Of a stretch of 64,000 nt of DNA, positions 57,008-64,000 are shown piece by piece (the stretch's first letter is position 1; every line of letters starts with the position of its first letter). This DNA comes from Prauserella endophytica (lineage in GTDB: Bacteria; Actinomycetota; Actinomycetes; Mycobacteriales; Pseudonocardiaceae): the NCBI RefSeq assembly GCF_005146945.1, contig NZ_SWMS01000004.1:178305-242304 (forward strand), read 5' to 3'. The translations under genes were made by a program, and so were the position numbers. The notes under the pieces were generated by a model that was not told the DNA's origin, made no database searches, and saw nothing but the letters and a program-made list of their open reading frames with translations.

Positions 57008-59029
57008 TTGCTCCGCGCGGTCGGATCGCTGCCGTGTCAGACCACAGAGGACGAACACGTCTGGATCCCCGTCTCGGACGGCACCAGGCTCGCCGCCAAG
57101 ATCTGGCGGCCCGTCTCGTCGGACGACCAGCCGGTGCCGGGGATCCTGGAGTACATCCCCTACCGCAAAAGGGACCTCACCGCCGTCCGCGACTCGATCC
57201 ACCATCCTTACCTGGCCGGGCACGGCTACGCGTGCGTGCGCGTGGACATTCGGGGCACCGGCGAGTCGGAGGGCGTGCTGACCGACGAGTACCTCGAGCT
57301 GGAGCAGCGCGACGCCGAGGACGTGCTGGAGTGGATCGCGAACCAGCCGTGGTGCGACGGCCGCACCGGCATGATGGGCATCTCCTGGGGCGGCTTCGCC
57401 GCGCTCCAGGTCGCCGCCCGCAAACCGGAGACGCTGAGGGCGATCGCGATCGCGTCGTTCACCGACGACCGCTATTCCGACGACTTCCACTACATGGGCG
57501 GCTGCCTGCTCTCGGACAACCTCGCCGAGGCGGGCACCATGTTCGCGCACGGCACGCTGCCGCCGGATCCGGCGCTCGTCGGCGACCGCTGGCGCGACAT
57601 GTGGCGCGAGCGCATCGAGGCGAGCGGGCCGTGGGTGGACACGTGGCTGCTGCACCAGCGCCGGGACGACTACTGGCGGCACGCGTCGGTGTGCGAGAAC
57701 TACTCCGGCGTGCGCTGCCCCGTGCTCGCCTCCAGCGGCTGGGCCGACGGCTACTCCAACGCCGTCGCCCGCTTGCTCGCGAACCTGGACGTGCCGCGCA
57801 AGGGGCTCGTCGGACCGTGGTCGCACAAGTACCCGCACCTCGGCGAGCCGGGCCCGGCGATCGGCTACCTGCAGGAGCTCGTGCGCTGGTGGGATCACTG
57901 GCTCAAGGACGTCGACAACGACGTCATGGACGGGCCCATGCTGCTCACGTGGATGCAGGACAGCGTGCCGCCGTCCACGTCCTACGAGGACCGGCCCGGC
58001 CGCTGGGTGGGGGAGCCGAGCTGGCCGTCGCCGAACGTGCGGGACGTCGAGCTGCCGCTGTCCCGGCACCGCATCGGCAGGCCAGGCGAGGAGGTGGCCG
58101 ACGAGCCGCTGACCGTGCAGTCACCGCTGTCGGTCGGGCAGTTCGCCGGTAAGTGGGCCTCCTACAACGCGCCGCCGGACATGCCGTACGACCAGCGTGA
58201 GGAGGACGGCGGGTCGCTCGTGTTCGAGACCGACCCGCTGCCGGAGACCTGCGAGATCCACGGCGCGCCGAGGGTCTGCCTCGAGATCTCGGCCGACCAG
58301 CCCGTGGCGATGGTGGCCGCGCGCCTTTCCGACGTCCTGCCCGACGGCAGGGCCACGCGGGTGACCTACGGCGTGCTCAACCTGACCCACCGCGACGGGC
58401 ACGACATCCCGAAGCCGCTGGAACCCGGGAAGCGCTACCAGGTGAGCTTCGACCTCAACGTGGTCGCGCAGGCGTTCCCGGCGGGGCACAAGATCCGGCT
58501 GTCGCTGTCGTCGTCGTACTGGCCGCTCGTGTGGCCGTCGCCGGAGCAGACCTGCCTGACCGTTCACACCGGTGGGAGTGGTGTGCGGCTGCCGCTGCGC
58601 ACGGGCGGTGAGGAGCAGGTGCACCGCCCGTTCGCCGAGCCGGAGGGCGCGGAACCGATCACGGTGACCCAGGTGGAACCCGGCGAGCACCGCTGGACCG
58701 TCACCCGCGACCTCGTCGACTACGAGTCGGCGCTGGAGATCGTCAAGGACAACGGCACCGTCCACTACGAGGACATCGACCTCGACGTCAGCAGGCGGGC
58801 CTACGAGCGGTACAGCTCGGTGGCGGACGACTTCTCGTCCCCGCGCGCGGAGACGGAGTGGACGATGAGGTTCGCCAGGGGCGACTGGTCGGCGACCACC
58901 GTGACGCGAACGGTGCTCACGTGCACCAGCACGGAGTTCCGCCTGCACGCGACGCTGGACGGCTACGAGGGCGAGAAGCGCCTCTTCTCCCGCAACTGGC
59001 AGCGCGCCATCCCGAGGGACTGCGTGTAG
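57008..59029 (+). CDS. CocE/NonD (X-Pro dipeptidyl-peptidase S15) family hydrolase
   Basis: The 673-residue alpha/beta hydrolase has the nucleophile elbow MMGISWGGFAALQ near 119-131 and RVDIRGTGESEG near 79. The C-terminal jelly-roll XPD domain contains FDLNVVAQAFPAGHKIRLSL near 483. Family members cleave esters or the peptide bond after proline. The frame opens with TTG one base after the ATP-grasp stop, so coupling is likely. No signal peptide is seen. A family-1 palindrome terminates the unit. The pairing of an amide-forming ligase with an amide/ester hydrolase suggests a make-and-break conjugate. Confidence 0.88.
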   Translation: MLRAVGSLPCQTTEDEHVWIPVSDGTRLAAKIWRPVSSDDQPVPGILEYIPYRKRDLTAVRDSIHHPYLAGHGYACVRVDIRGTGESEGVLTDEYLELEQRDAEDVLEWIANQPWCDGRTGMMGISWGGFAALQVAARKPETLRAIAIASFTDDRYSDDFHYMGGCLLSDNLAEAGTMFAHGTLPPDPALVGDRWRDMWRERIEASGPWVDTWLLHQRRDDYWRHASVCENYSGVRCPVLASSGWADGYSNAVARLLANLDVPRKGLVGPWSHKYPHLGEPGPAIGYLQELVRWWDHWLKDVDNDVMDGPMLLTWMQDSVPPSTSYEDRPGRWVGEPSWPSPNVRDVELPLSRHRIGRPGEEVADEPLTVQSPLSVGQFAGKWASYNAPPDMPYDQREEDGGSLVFETDPLPETCEIHGAPRVCLEISADQPVAMVAARLSDVLPDGRATRVTYGVLNLTHRDGHDIPKPLEPGKRYQVSFDLNVVAQAFPAGHKIRLSLSSSYWPLVWPSPEQTCLTVHTGGSGVRLPLRTGGEEQVHRPFAEPEGAEPITVTQVEPGEHRWTVTRDLVDYESALEIVKDNGTVHYEDIDLDVSRRAYERYSSVADDFSSPRAETEWTMRFARGDWSATTVTRTVLTCTSTEFRLHATLDGYEGEKRLFSRNWQRAIPRDCV

Positions 59030-59042
59030 GCCCTTTCCAACC

Positions 59043-59096
59043 GCAGTGAAGGCCACCTTCACTGCGTTCAACGCAGGTAAGGTGGCCTTCACTGCA
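59043..59096. terminator. Full-length family-1 palindrome between convergent genes
   Basis: GCAGTGAAGGCCACCTTCACTGC, the centre GTTCAACGCAGGT, and AAGGTGGCCTTCACTGC lie between the CocE hydrolase stop (59029) and the secreted-protein stop (59118). This is the position of a bidirectional terminator. Confidence 0.7.
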
Positions 59097-59117
59097 GTCT
59101 GGCGGGGGGTGCCGGGG

Positions 59118-59405
59118 CTACTGGCCGACCTTGCCGCACTCGCCGTTTAGCTTGTGTTCGGAGAACGCGTTGGCGCTGGCCGACTGGACGGCGCGCAGGG
59201 AGCTCTGGTCCGAGTGCGCTCCGACGCCGGGTGTCTGGCCGATCGGGTCGGCGACGTCGCCGAGCGGGTGGTGTGCGAATGCGGCCTCGTTGGCGCAGTC
59301 GAACGATTCGACAATGGGATGAATCGTCGCCGATGCGATACCGGACATCAGTCCGAATGACAACGCGAGCGCCGCGAAAAACGCGAATATTCTTTTGCGC
59401 TTCAT
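59118..59405 (-). CDS. Small secreted protein of unknown function
   Basis: The 95-residue protein has a clear signal peptide (MKRKRIFAFFAALALSFGLM, cleavage near ASA at 26). The mature part is about 69 residues with two Cys (near 37 and 90) that could form a disulphide. GGGAGG lies six bases before the ATG. Early codons (AAA, AGA, ATA, TTC, TTT) and the upstream region are markedly AT-richer than the neighbours, which suggests recent acquisition or expression tuning. I do not recognise a family. Confidence 0.7.
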   Translation of the reverse strand: MKRKRIFAFFAALALSFGLMSGIASATIHPIVESFDCANEAAFAHHPLGDVADPIGQTPGVGAHSDQSSLRAVQSASANAFSEHKLNGECGKVGQ

Positions 59406-59484
59406 CGGGGGCCTCCCGGGTCTTCTCGGTGGAGAGGCCTGCCACTATCCACCTGGGCACCGGCGCTTTCAAGTGCGCGATATT

Positions 59485-59522
59485 CACCCGGCAATTCTTA
59501 TCTTCTCACGAATTGCCGGGTG
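59485..59522. terminator. Perfect 13-bp inverted repeat
   Basis: CACCCGGCAATTC (59485-59497) and GAATTGCCGGGTG (59510-59522) are perfect complements around a 12-nt loop TTATCTTCTCAC. In the minus-strand direction it lies 49 bp after the GreA-like stop (59571) and 80 bp before the secreted-protein start. It may be a terminator for the former or an operator for the latter; no T-run follows on either strand. Confidence 0.6.
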
Positions 59523-59570
59523 CGGCGGTTATTCATGAATTGGGTCGGCCTGCTGAAACTCTCGTTCCGG

Positions 59571-60035
59571 TCAGGCGGGCAGCTTCAGCTTCAGGATCTC
59601 CGCGGAGACCTCGCCCGCCGGGGTGCGGTAGGTGATCGTGTCGCCCTTCTTGTGCCCCGTTATGGCCCTGCCGAGCGGGCTGTCGGCGGTGAGCGTGGAC
59701 GCGTCGTCCTCGTCGGCCTCCTCGGTGAAGCCGACCACCACCATGTCCTCCACGCTGCCGTCGCTGAACTTCAGCGAGACCTTCGTGCCCGAGGGCAGCG
59801 CGGACTCGGAGTCGGCGGTGGGGCCGCCGTGGAGCAGGTCGTACACCTCGGCGATCCGGCGGTCCAGCCGCGACACGACCTCGGCCCGCTCGAGCAGGTC
59901 GGCCTGGTCGGCACTGTCGCCCAGCGGGTCCTCGCCGAGCCGTGGCGCCAGGGACTCGCGCTGTTCGCGTAGGGATTCGAGCTCCTTCTCGAGCCGCGCG
60001 CGGGTGGCCGGGCTCAAGCCTCCGGTGGACGTCAT
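59571..60035 (-). CDS. GreA/GreB-family transcription factor
   Basis: The 154-residue protein has an N-terminal coiled coil (RARLEKELESLREQRESLAPR, about 11-31, and LERAEVVSRLDRRIAEVYDLL) and a C-terminal FKBP-like domain (LTADSPLGRAITGHKKGDTITYRTPAGE near 116-143). GreA rescues backtracked RNA polymerase. The N-terminal coil is shorter and more acidic (EDPLGDSADQADLLE) than in E. coli GreA, so it may be a GreA-like variant rather than the main GreA. ATG 60035 was preferred to GTG 60089. Confidence 0.85.
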   Translation of the reverse strand: MTSTGGLSPATRARLEKELESLREQRESLAPRLGEDPLGDSADQADLLERAEVVSRLDRRIAEVYDLLHGGPTADSESALPSGTKVSLKFSDGSVEDMVVVGFTEEADEDDASTLTADSPLGRAITGHKKGDTITYRTPAGEVSAEILKLKLPA

Positions 60036-60106
60036 TGACCCATTGTCGGGCTTGACCGCCCGGCCCGCCACGTCATTCACCGAGGTCACCCCCGGCGGCG
60101 ACCTCG

Positions 60107-62482
60107 TCAGCGACCGTAACCGGCCTTGCGCAGGGCGTCCGCCATCGCGCCGCCGGCGGGCGCCTGGCGCTGCCTGCCCTGGCCCTGCCGCTGCTGCTGC
60201 GGCTTGCCACCGCGGCCGCGCTGACCTCCACGCCCGCCGCCCTGGCCGGACTGGCGCTGTTCCCCGCCACCGGGCTTGGCCTCGTCGTCGAGCCGCAGCG
60301 TCAGCGAGATCCGCTTGCGCGCAACGTCCACCTCGAGCACCTTCACCCGCACGACGTCACCCGGCTTGACCACCTCGCGCGGGTCCTTGACGAAGTTGCG
60401 CGACATCGCCGACACGTGTACGAGGCCGTCCTGGTGCACGCCGATGTCGACGAAGGCGCCGAACGCCGCGACGTTGGTGACCACGCCCTCCAGCCGCATC
60501 CCCGGCGTCAGGTCGGTCATCTTCTCCACGCCCTCGGCGAAGGTCGCCGTCTTGAACTCGGGCCGGGGGTCGCGGCCGGGCTTCTCCAGCTCGGCGAGGA
60601 TGTCGGTGACCGTCGGCAGGCCGAACGTGTCGTCGACGAACTTCTCCGGCTGGAGCGCCCGCAGCGTGCGCGCGTCGCCGATCAGCTCCCGGATGCCGAC
60701 GTTCGTCTCGTCCAGGATCCGGCGCACCACCGGGTACGCCTCGGGGTGCACGCTGGAGGCGTCGAGCGGGTCGTCGCCGTCCGGGATCCGCAGGAAGCCG
60801 GCGCACTGCTCGAACGCCTTCGGGCCGAGCCGGGCGACCTCCTTGAGCGCGGTCCTGCTGCGGAACGGCCCGTTGTCGTCCCGGTGCGCCACGATGTTCT
60901 CGGCGAGCGTCGTCCCGATGCCCGACACCCGGCTGAGCAGGGGCACCGAGGCGGTGTTGAGGTCCACGCCCACGGCGTTCACGCAGTCCTCCACCACCGC
61001 GTCGAGCGAACGCGAGAGCTTCGACTCGGCGAGGTCGTGCTGGTACTGCCCGACGCCGATCGACTTCGGGTCGATCTTCACCAGCTCGGCCAGCGGATCC
61101 TGGAGCCTGCGCGCGATCGACACCGCGCCGCGCAGCGAGACGTCCAGTCCCGGCAGCTCCTGTGCCGCGTACGCCGACGCCGAGTACACCGAGGCGCCCG
61201 CCTCGGAGACCACGATCTTGGTGAGCTTCAGCTCGGGCCGCAGCTTCACCAGCTCGCCCGCGAGCTTGTCGGTCTCGCGCGAGGCCGTGCCGTTGCCGAT
61301 GGCGATGAGCTGCACGTTGTGCTCGCGCGCGAGGTGCTCCAGCTTCGCCAGCGACTGGTCCCACTGCGACTGCGGCTTGTGCGGGTAGATCGTGTCGGTG
61401 GCCACCACCTTGCCGGTGCCGTCGACGATCGCCACCTTCACGCCCGTGCGGTAGCCGGGGTCGAGACCCATCGTCGTGCGCGTGCCGGCGGGCGCGGCGA
61501 GCAGCAGGTCACGCAGGTTCGCGGCGAACACGCGCACGGCCTCGTCCTCGGCGGCCTGCCGCAGGCGCATCCGCAGGTCGATGCCGAGGTGCAGCAGGAT
61601 CTTCGTGCGCCACGCCCACCGCACGGTGTCGTTGAGCCACTTGTCGCCCGCGCGGCCCTGGTCGGAGATGCCGAACTTCTCGGCGATCCGGATCTCGTAG
61701 TCGCTCGGGCCCCGCTTCGGCTCGGCATCGGGAGCCGGGGGCTCCTCCGGCTCGGTGGCCACGTCGAGGATCTCCTCCTTCTCGCCGCGGAACAGGGCGA
61801 GGATGCGGTGGGAGGGGAGCTTCGTGAACGGCTCGGCGAAGTCGAAGTAGTCGGAGAACTTCGCGCCTTCGGTCTCCTTGCCCTGGCGGACCTTCGAGGT
61901 CACCCAGCCGCGCGTCCACATGCGCTCGCGCAGCTCGCCGATCAGGTCGGCGTCCTCGGCGAAGCGTTCCACCAGGATGGCCTTGGCGCCGTCCAGCGCG
62001 GCGGCGGCGTCGGCGACGCCCTTCTCCGGATCGACGAACACGGCGGCCGCGGCCTGCGGCTCGGTGGTCGGGTCGGAGAGCAGGCCGTCGGCCAGCGGCT
62101 CCAGCCCGGCCTCCTTGGCGATCTGCGCCTTGGTGCGCCGCTTCGGCTTGTACGGCAGATAGATGTCCTCGAGGCGGGCCTTCTCCTCGGCAGCCATGAT
62201 GCGGGCCTCGAGCTCGGCGTCGAGCTTGCCCTGCGAGCGGATCGACTCCAGGATCGTCGTTCGCCGCTCCTCCAGCTCACGCAGGTAACGCAGCCGGTCC
62301 TCGAGCGTGCGCAGCTGCGTGTCGTCGAGCGCCCCGGTCACCTCCTTGCGGTACCGGGCGATGAACGGCACGGTCGAGCCCTCGTCGAGCAGGGTGACGG
62401 CGGCCCGGACCTGTCCCTCGCGGACACCGAGCTCGTCGGCGATCTTCTGATGAATCGACACCTTCTCAGCCACGTTGGGCAT
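60107..62482 (-). CDS. tex: Tex-family S1 RNA-binding transcription accessory protein
   Basis: The 791-residue protein has a Tex N-terminal helical domain ([20 protein letters not shown] near 8) and a YqgF-like domain ([20 protein letters not shown] near 340). Helix-hairpin-helix motifs include [16 protein letters not shown] near 522. A C-terminal S1 domain ([20 protein letters not shown] near 655) is followed by a Gly/Arg/Gln-rich tail (about 735-775). Start ATG 62482 begins the family-conserved region; the longer frame is antisense to ilvD. The GreA-like gene follows on the same strand. Confidence 0.95.
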   Translation of the reverse strand: MPNVAEKVSIHQKIADELGVREGQVRAAVTLLDEGSTVPFIARYRKEVTGALDDTQLRTLEDRLRYLRELEERRTTILESIRSQGKLDAELEARIMAAEEKARLEDIYLPYKPKRRTKAQIAKEAGLEPLADGLLSDPTTEPQAAAAVFVDPEKGVADAAAALDGAKAILVERFAEDADLIGELRERMWTRGWVTSKVRQGKETEGAKFSDYFDFAEPFTKLPSHRILALFRGEKEEILDVATEPEEPPAPDAEPKRGPSDYEIRIAEKFGISDQGRAGDKWLNDTVRWAWRTKILLHLGIDLRMRLRQAAEDEAVRVFAANLRDLLLAAPAGTRTTMGLDPGYRTGVKVAIVDGTGKVVATDTIYPHKPQSQWDQSLAKLEHLAREHNVQLIAIGNGTASRETDKLAGELVKLRPELKLTKIVVSEAGASVYSASAYAAQELPGLDVSLRGAVSIARRLQDPLAELVKIDPKSIGVGQYQHDLAESKLSRSLDAVVEDCVNAVGVDLNTASVPLLSRVSGIGTTLAENIVAHRDDNGPFRSRTALKEVARLGPKAFEQCAGFLRIPDGDDPLDASSVHPEAYPVVRRILDETNVGIRELIGDARTLRALQPEKFVDDTFGLPTVTDILAELEKPGRDPRPEFKTATFAEGVEKMTDLTPGMRLEGVVTNVAAFGAFVDIGVHQDGLVHVSAMSRNFVKDPREVVKPGDVVRVKVLEVDVARKRISLTLRLDDEAKPGGGEQRQSGQGGGRGGQRGRGGKPQQQRQGQGRQRQAPAGGAMADALRKAGYGR

Positions 62483-62515
62483 TGTGCCCTGTCTGTATTG
62501 AGGCATCATCGGCCC

Positions 62516-64000
62516 ATGGCCGACTACGACATCAAGCCGCGCAGCAGGGCCGTCACCGACGGGATCGAACGCGCCGCCGCACGCGGGATGCTGCGGGCCG
62601 TCGGGATGGGCGACGAGGACTTCGCCAAGCCCCAGATCGGCATCGCGTCCTCGTGGAACGAGATCACCCCGTGCAACCTCTCGCTGCAGCGGCTCGCCGA
62701 GGCGAGCAAGAAGGGTGTGCACGCCGGCGGCGGGTTCGCCATGGAGTTCGGCACGATCTCGGTCTCGGACGGCATCTCCATGGGACACGAGGGCATGCAC
62801 TTCTCGCTCGTGTCCCGTGAGGTCATCGCAGACTCGGTGGAGACCGTGATGGAGGCGGAGCGGCTCGACGGCGCCGTGCTGCTCGCCGGGTGCGACAAGA
62901 GCCTTCCGGGCATGCTGATGGCCGCGGCCAGGCTCGACGTGGCGGCGGTGTTCCTCTACGCGGGTTCGACCCTGCCCGGCACGGTCGACGGCCGCGAGGT
63001 GACGATCATCGACGCGTTCGAGGCGGTCGGCGCGTGCGCGCGCGGGCTCATGACCCGCGAGGAGGTCGACAAGATCGAGCGCGCCATCTGCCCCGGCGAG
63101 GGCGCGTGCGGCGGCATGTACACGGCCAACACCATGGCCTGCGTGTCGGAGGCGCTCGGCATGTCGCTGCCCGGCTCGGCCAGCCCGCCCTCGGTCGACC
63201 GCCGCCGCGACGGGTTCGCGCGCGCCAGCGGCGAGGCGGTGGTGGAGCTGCTGCGCAAGGGCATCACCGCGCGCGACATCCTCACCCGCGAGGCGTTCGA
63301 GAACGCGATCGCCGTGGTCATGGCGCTCGGCGGGTCCACCAACGCCGTGCTGCACCTGCTCGCGATCGCCAACGAGGCGCAGGTGGAGCTCACCCTCGAC
63401 GACTTCTCCCGGATCGGCGATCGCGTGCCCCACCTCGCCGACGTCAAGCCGTTCGGCAGGCACGTGATGACGGCCGTCGACCGCGTGGGCGGCGTGCCCG
63501 TGGTGCTGAAGGCCCTGCTCGACGCGGGTCTCGTGCACGGCGACTGCCTCACCGTCACGGGCCGGACGCTCGCGGAGAACCTCGCCGAGCTCGGCCCGCC
63601 CGAGCTCGACGGCGAGGTGCTGCGCAAGCTCAGCGACCCGATCCACCCCACGGGCGGCCTGACGATCCTGCACGGCAGCCTCGCGCCCGAGGGCGCCGTC
63701 GTGAAGAGCGCGGGCTTCGACGCCAGCCGGTTCGAGGGCACGGCGCGCGTCTTCGACGGAGAACAGGCCGCGATGGACGCGCTCGGCGAGCTGAAGGCGG
63801 GCGATGTCGTGGTGATCCGCAACGAGGGCCCGCGCGGCGGGCCCGGCATGCGCGAGATGCTCGCCGTCACCGGCGCGATCAAGGGCGCGGGACTCGGCAA
63901 GGACGTCCTGCTGCTCACCGACGGCCGGTTCTCCGGCGGCACCACGGGCCTGTGCATCGGACATGTCGCGCCGGAGGCCGCGCACGGCGGGCCGATCGCG
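62516..64000 (+). CDS. ilvD: Dihydroxy-acid dehydratase, 3-prime end beyond window
   Basis: The first 495 residues are seen; the family usually has about 560-620. The protein shows [20 protein letters not shown] near 40-59, [20 protein letters not shown] near 79, and the Fe-S cysteines in [12 protein letters not shown] near 122 and [14 protein letters not shown] near 194. [15 protein letters not shown] near 440 follows. It dehydrates dihydroxyisovalerate and dihydroxymethylvalerate in branched-chain amino acid synthesis. It is divergent from tex with only 33 bp between starts. A short palindrome GGGCA-TTG-TGCCC (62478-62490) lies there. Confidence 0.95.
   Translation, partial: MADYDIKPRSRAVTDGIERAAARGMLRAVGMGDEDFAKPQIGIASSWNEITPCNLSLQRLAEASKKGVHAGGGFAMEFGTISVSDGISMGHEGMHFSLVSREVIADSVETVMEAERLDGAVLLAGCDKSLPGMLMAAARLDVAAVFLYAGSTLPGTVDGREVTIIDAFEAVGACARGLMTREEVDKIERAICPGEGACGGMYTANTMACVSEALGMSLPGSASPPSVDRRRDGFARASGEAVVELLRKGITARDILTREAFENAIAVVMALGGSTNAVLHLLAIANEAQVELTLDDFSRIGDRVPHLADVKPFGRHVMTAVDRVGGVPVVLKALLDAGLVHGDCLTVTGRTLAENLAELGPPELDGEVLRKLSDPIHPTGGLTILHGSLAPEGAVVKSAGFDASRFEGTARVFDGEQAAMDALGELKAGDVVVIRNEGPRGGPGMREMLAVTGAIKGAGLGKDVLLLTDGRFSGGTTGLCIGHVAPEAAHGGPIA

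Noticed and set aside
62483-63985. N-terminal extension of Tex by about 500 codons
   Set aside because: The extension is antisense to ilvD and unlike any Tex protein; the family start [18 protein letters not shown] is at 62482.
1-64000. tRNA, rRNA, insertion sequence, prophage or integrase genes
   Set aside because: I looked for them on both strands and saw no cloverleaf with CCA-type end, no rRNA-like block and no transposase or integrase frame.

Overview
The window is 64 kb of very GC-rich DNA with dense, overlapping (ATGA/GTGA) operons, frequent GTG starts, F420-type and mycofactocin genes and a PF04672 methyltransferase pair. This points to a high-GC actinomycete, most likely a Pseudonocardiaceae (Amycolatopsis/Prauserella/Saccharomonospora type). 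That placement is inference from gene content. I see no rRNA or tRNA genes, no insertion sequence or phage genes and no CRISPR array.

Layout. 1-5.7 kb: a repeat array, an RluA-type pseudouridine synthase, a secreted LamG protein behind a LacI-type palindrome, a NarL-type two-component pair, and a methyltransferase/tautomerase-YHS pair. 5.8-11 kb: a divergent SorC-type regulator and a polyol/sugar operon (zinc dehydrogenase plus ABC binding protein and two permeases), sharing two copies of one operator. 11.2-17 kb: a PF04672 methyltransferase, hemerythrin, AI-2E transporter, DUF3040, purC, and a thiamine-diphosphate enzyme. 17.2-21.7 kb: a second PF04672 methyltransferase convergent to a tight diterpenoid operon (class II diterpene cyclase, cytochrome P450, UbiA-family protein). 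21.8-31 kb: secreted ceramidase plus beta-propeller, AraC regulator plus aromatic amino acid decarboxylase, epoxide-hydrolase-like enzyme, and the two-gene tmsA/tmsB set for 10-methyl fatty acids. 31-36 kb: a cytokinin-dehydrogenase homologue, F420-type PPOX protein, TetR, small proteins, and an NDH-2-like oxidoreductase. 36-43 kb: aerobic benzoyl-CoA (box) operon (boxC, boxB, benzoate-CoA ligase, amidohydrolase) and a convergent PaaX regulator. 43-55 kb: one mycofactocin operon of about 12 kb on the minus strand (mftA-mftB-mftC-OYE2-OYE1-etfA-fixC-fixX-etfB-SDR-mftF-mftE) with divergent mftR. 55.7-59 kb: an ATP-grasp ligase and CocE hydrolase behind mftR. 59-64 kb: a small secreted protein, GreA-like factor, Tex and the start of ilvD.

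The most unusual parts are the compact diterpenoid operon, whose UbiA-type member may be the class I cyclase; the mycofactocin operon, which has no mftD or mftG but carries two FadH/OYE enzymes and a complete ETF-to-quinone branch; and two intergenic repeat families. One family is a long palindrome that supplies stop codons. The other is an array with about 21-bp period whose units flip orientation at the centre.
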